Positions 61,356 to 64,000 of a stretch of DNA of 64,000 nt are shown here, in pieces. Where the stretch lies: the NCBI RefSeq assembly GCF_020073745.1, contig NZ_JAIRAU010000005.1:186001-250000 (forward strand). The letters are read 5' to 3'. This DNA comes from Nannocystis pusilla (lineage in GTDB: Bacteria; Myxococcota_A; Polyangia; Nannocystales; Nannocystaceae). How positions within the stretch are numbered: the stretch's first letter is position 1; every line of letters begins with the position of its first letter. The notes beneath the pieces were generated by a model. It was not told the DNA's origin and ran no database searches. It saw only the letters and a list, made by a program, of their open reading frames with translations. A program made the translations under genes and the position numbers.

Positions 61356-64000
61356 ATGACTCAGCCCCGGCCTAGCACCGCGAGCGTCCTCGGCGCCCTC
61401 ACCCGCGAACGGCTCTTCGACCTCAGCCGCGTCTTCGGCGCCGGGTTACGCGCCTCGCGGCAGAGCAAGGCGCAGGTCGCCCAGCTCCTTGCTGCGGTGC
61501 TCGGTGACCGGCGGATGCTCGACGTCCTCCGCGAGCTCGGTCGCGACGAGCTGCGGACCGTGTGTCGCGCGCATGGCCTGCGCGACGATTTCGCCGCCCG
61601 CCAGGAGCTGATCGTCGAGCTCGCGGTCGCCGCCGGGCTCGATCTCTCGCAGGAGGCGGCGCCTGCGCCGACCACTCGCGACGGCGTCCCGCAAGCGGGC
61701 CAGGTCCTTTCCGCCCGCGGCCGGCAGTGGCTCGTCGAGGCCGTCGAGCCCGGCGAGCACCAGGAGTCGCCGCTCTTGCGCCTCGCCTGCCTCGACGATG
61801 ACGCCCCGGGTCGGACCCTCGAGCTCCTCTGGGACCTGGAGATCGGCGCCCGCACGATCGAGCCCGAGGCTCACGGCCTCGGCAAGCCGGCGCGTCTCGA
61901 CCCGCCCTCGCACTTCGGCGCCTACCTCCACGCGCTCAAGTGGACCGCCGTCAGCGCCGCCGACCCCAACCGCTTCCAGGCTCCGTTCCGCGCCGGCATC
62001 AAGCTGATGGCCCACCAGCTCACGCCGTTGATGAAGGCCCTCGAGCTCCCGCGCGCCAACCTCTTCATCGCCGACGACGTGGGCCTCGGGAAGACCATCG
62101 AGGCCGGCCTTGTCCTGCAGGAGCTCATCCTGCGCCAGCAGGCCGGCTTCGTCCTGATCGTCTGCCCGGCCTCGGTCAGCCTCCAGTGGCGCGACGAGAT
62201 GATGCGCCGCTTCGGCCTTCGCTTCGAGGTAATGAGCCGTCAATTCATCGGCAGCCGTCGTCGGGAGCGCGGCTTCGGCATCAATCCCTGGGCCACGCAC
62301 AATCGTTTCATCGTCAGTCACCCGCTGATTCGCCGCCCCGAGTACCGGGATTCGCTGCTCGCCCACCTCGGCCACCGCGCCGAGAAGGGCCTCCTGATCC
62401 TCGACGAGGCTCACGTCGCGGCCCCCGCGTCGGCGACCAAGTACGCGCTCGACAGCGACACCACCCGGGCCATCCGCGACCTCGCGCCGAAGTTCGACAA
62501 CCGCCTCTTCCTCAGCGCGACGCCCCACAACGGCCATTCCAATTCGTTCAGCGCGCTGCTCGAGATCCTCGACCCGATCCGCTTCACCCGCGGCGTCCCG
62601 GTCGAGGGCGCCCAGGCGCTCGCGCCGATCATGGTCCGCCGGCTCAAGCGGGACCTCCGTCAGCTCGGCGTCGAGCGCTTCCCGCGGCGGATCCTCACCA
62701 GCATCGCGCTCAAGCACGATGCGCGCGGCTGGTCGGCCAGCGCCGTTCGTTACGACGCCGAGGACAACAGCCGCGAGGCGTCGACGATCCTTGCCGAGGG
62801 CACGGGTGGTGAGCCCCACGAGCTCGAGCTCGCCGCTCTTCTCGCGCGCTACACCGAACTGTGCGCTCCGGCGAGCGGGCGCGGCCGACTCGTCTTCATC
62901 AACCTGCAGAAGCGCCTGCTCTCGAGCCCGGAGGCCTTCGCCCGCACCCTCGAAGTCCATGCCGGCGCGGTTTACCGCGCCGGCGGCGTCAAGGTCGTCG
63001 CGTCCGTACAGACCGAGCTGCTCGCCGACCCCGAGACCCACGGCACCGACGACGAAACCCTGGCCGCCGAGGACGACGCCGAGGTGCGCGCCGCCTCCGC
63101 CGCGCTCCCGTCGCCCTCCGTCGAGGCGACCGACCTCCTAAAGCGCATGCGCGCGCTCGCGGACAAGGCCCGCCGTCAGCCCGACGGCAAGGCGCGCGCG
63201 CTGCTCGCCTGGATGCGCGCCGCGCTCTGCCCCGGCATCGGCCAGGACGGCGACCTCCCGCAGAAGAGCCGCGCCTGGTCCGACCGCCGGGTCATCCTAT
63301 TCACCGAATACGGGGACACGAAGCGCTATTTGCAGGAGATCATCACCGAGGCCATCGCCGGCACCGACCGCGCCGACGAGCGGGTCCTCGTCCTCCACGG
63401 CGGCATGGGCGACGAGGCGCGCGACGAGGTTCAGCGGGCCTTCAACGCCGACCCCGGCCAGCATCCCGTGCGGATCTTGATCGCCACGGACGCCGCCCGC
63501 GAGGGCATCAATCTCCAGGCCCATTGCGCCGACCTGTTCCACGTCGACATCCCGTGGAACCCCGCGCGTCTCGAGCAGCGCAACGGCCGGATCGATCGCA
63601 CCCTTCAGCCGGCCCCCGAGGTCCGGTGTCATTATTTCGTCTACGAGGATCGCGCCGAGGACCGCGTGCTCGAGACCCTCGTCCGCAAGATCGACACCGT
63701 CCAGCGCGAGCTCGGCTCGATCGGCGCGGTCTTGATGGACGAGATGGAGCAGACCCTCGAACCCGGCATCACCACGAAGACCGCCGCGACGCTCGAGGCG
63801 ATCGGCGCCGACGCTCGCAGCAAGACGGCCGACGCCGAGCTCGAGGGCCAGCGCGAGAACCTCGACCGGCTGCAGGCCGAGGTCCACGCGGCAGGGCAGC
63901 GCCTCGAGGAGTCACGCAGGGCCCTCGAGGTCAGCCCCGACGCCCTCCGCGGCGTCGTCGACATCGGCCTCGGCCTCGCCGGCGCCGCCCGGCTCGGAGA
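61356..64000 (+). CDS. drmD: SNF2-like helicase, DISARM DrmD type, partial
   Basis: At least 881 residues; the C-terminus lies beyond the window. After an N-terminal domain of about 220 residues come the helicase motifs: Walker A in FIADDVGLGKTIEAGLVLQE (about 246), PASVSLQWRDEMMRRFGL, Walker B LLILDEAHVAAPASATKYAL (about 350), FLSATPHNGHSNSF, and the second lobe DAAREGINLQAHCADLF and EQRNGRIDRTLQP (about 742). The blocks GFGINPWATHNRFI and PASATKYALDSDTTRAIRDL are characteristic of DrmD. In DISARM, this protein works with a methylase and DrmA/B/C against phage DNA; those genes, if present, are outside the window. No good ribosome binding site precedes ATG 61356, so the start could shift. Confidence 0.85.
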   Translation, partial: MTQPRPSTASVLGALTRERLFDLSRVFGAGLRASRQSKAQVAQLLAAVLGDRRMLDVLRELGRDELRTVCRAHGLRDDFAARQELIVELAVAAGLDLSQEAAPAPTTRDGVPQAGQVLSARGRQWLVEAVEPGEHQESPLLRLACLDDDAPGRTLELLWDLEIGARTIEPEAHGLGKPARLDPPSHFGAYLHALKWTAVSAADPNRFQAPFRAGIKLMAHQLTPLMKALELPRANLFIADDVGLGKTIEAGLVLQELILRQQAGFVLIVCPASVSLQWRDEMMRRFGLRFEVMSRQFIGSRRRERGFGINPWATHNRFIVSHPLIRRPEYRDSLLAHLGHRAEKGLLILDEAHVAAPASATKYALDSDTTRAIRDLAPKFDNRLFLSATPHNGHSNSFSALLEILDPIRFTRGVPVEGAQALAPIMVRRLKRDLRQLGVERFPRRILTSIALKHDARGWSASAVRYDAEDNSREASTILAEGTGGEPHELELAALLARYTELCAPASGRGRLVFINLQKRLLSSPEAFARTLEVHAGAVYRAGGVKVVASVQTELLADPETHGTDDETLAAEDDAEVRAASAALPSPSVEATDLLKRMRALADKARRQPDGKARALLAWMRAALCPGIGQDGDLPQKSRAWSDRRVILFTEYGDTKRYLQEIITEAIAGTDRADERVLVLHGGMGDEARDEVQRAFNADPGQHPVRILIATDAAREGINLQAHCADLFHVDIPWNPARLEQRNGRIDRTLQPAPEVRCHYFVYEDRAEDRVLETLVRKIDTVQRELGSIGAVLMDEMEQTLEPGITTKTAATLEAIGADARSKTADAELEGQRENLDRLQAEVHAAGQRLEESRRALEVSPDALRGVVDIGLGLAGAARLG

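Overview
The window looks like a chromosomal piece of a deltaproteobacterial myxobacterium, most likely of the Nannocystis/Plesiocystis group. The DNA is very GC-rich. A sigma factor gene sits beside a Pkn-type Ser/Thr kinase gene. The first lipoprotein has the Thr/Ser/Gly/Glu-rich spacer typical of that group, and a second lipoprotein is Cys-rich. No tRNA, rRNA or CRISPR array was seen.

Region 1 (1-4.6 kb, minus strand) is a compact operon: sigma factor, transmembrane Ser/Thr kinase, a small membrane protein and a secreted lipoprotein. It reads as a self-contained signalling unit.

Region 2 (5-33 kb) is a loose set of stress, ion and membrane genes: MerR-like protein, hemerythrin, B12-radical SAM protein, AI-2E-type permease, SulP transporter fused to carbonic anhydrase, bestrophin-like channel, CheB-CheR-PAS-kinase-receiver hybrid, copper-type P-ATPase, phospholipase D/cardiolipin synthase, acyl-CoA desaturase, stand-alone CheB and a KefB-like antiporter. 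The region is decaying. It holds a frameshift in the SulP gene, internally deleted remnants of a cation P-ATPase and of a wax ester synthase, relics of two neighbouring genes, a KefB gene split by a complete IS1380-family element (18-bp inverted repeats, CTAG target duplication), and remnants of IS3- and IS91-family transposases.

Region 3 (33.6 to about 61.2 kb) is an integrated element. It starts with a tyrosine recombinase and an AlpA-like excisionase. About 25 further genes follow, all on the minus strand and often overlapping by 1-4 bases. A plus-strand gene diverges from them at 59.9 kb. The intergenic region between holds four 11-bp direct repeats, an inverted copy of the repeat and a 20-bp palindrome. 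About a dozen of the encoded proteins are soluble or short domains with one transmembrane helix at one end and a basic tail. Others are two membrane-anchored peptidoglycan-hydrolase-like proteins, a membrane-anchored ClpP-fold protease, a 2663-residue N12-type DNA methylase/SNF2 helicase, a Cys-rich lipoprotein, and two adjacent 241- and 215-residue proteins rich in beta strands. I see no terminase, portal, tail or conjugation gene. My leading inference is a provirus of a tailless, internal-membrane icosahedral phage not previously described in myxobacteria, with the adjacent pair as candidate capsid proteins. No packaging ATPase was found, so this stays a hypothesis.

Region 4 (61.4 kb to the window end, plus strand) is the start of a gene for a DrmD-like SNF2 helicase of the DISARM anti-phage system. 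It runs off the window. Whether it belongs to the element or to the chromosome cannot be decided here.
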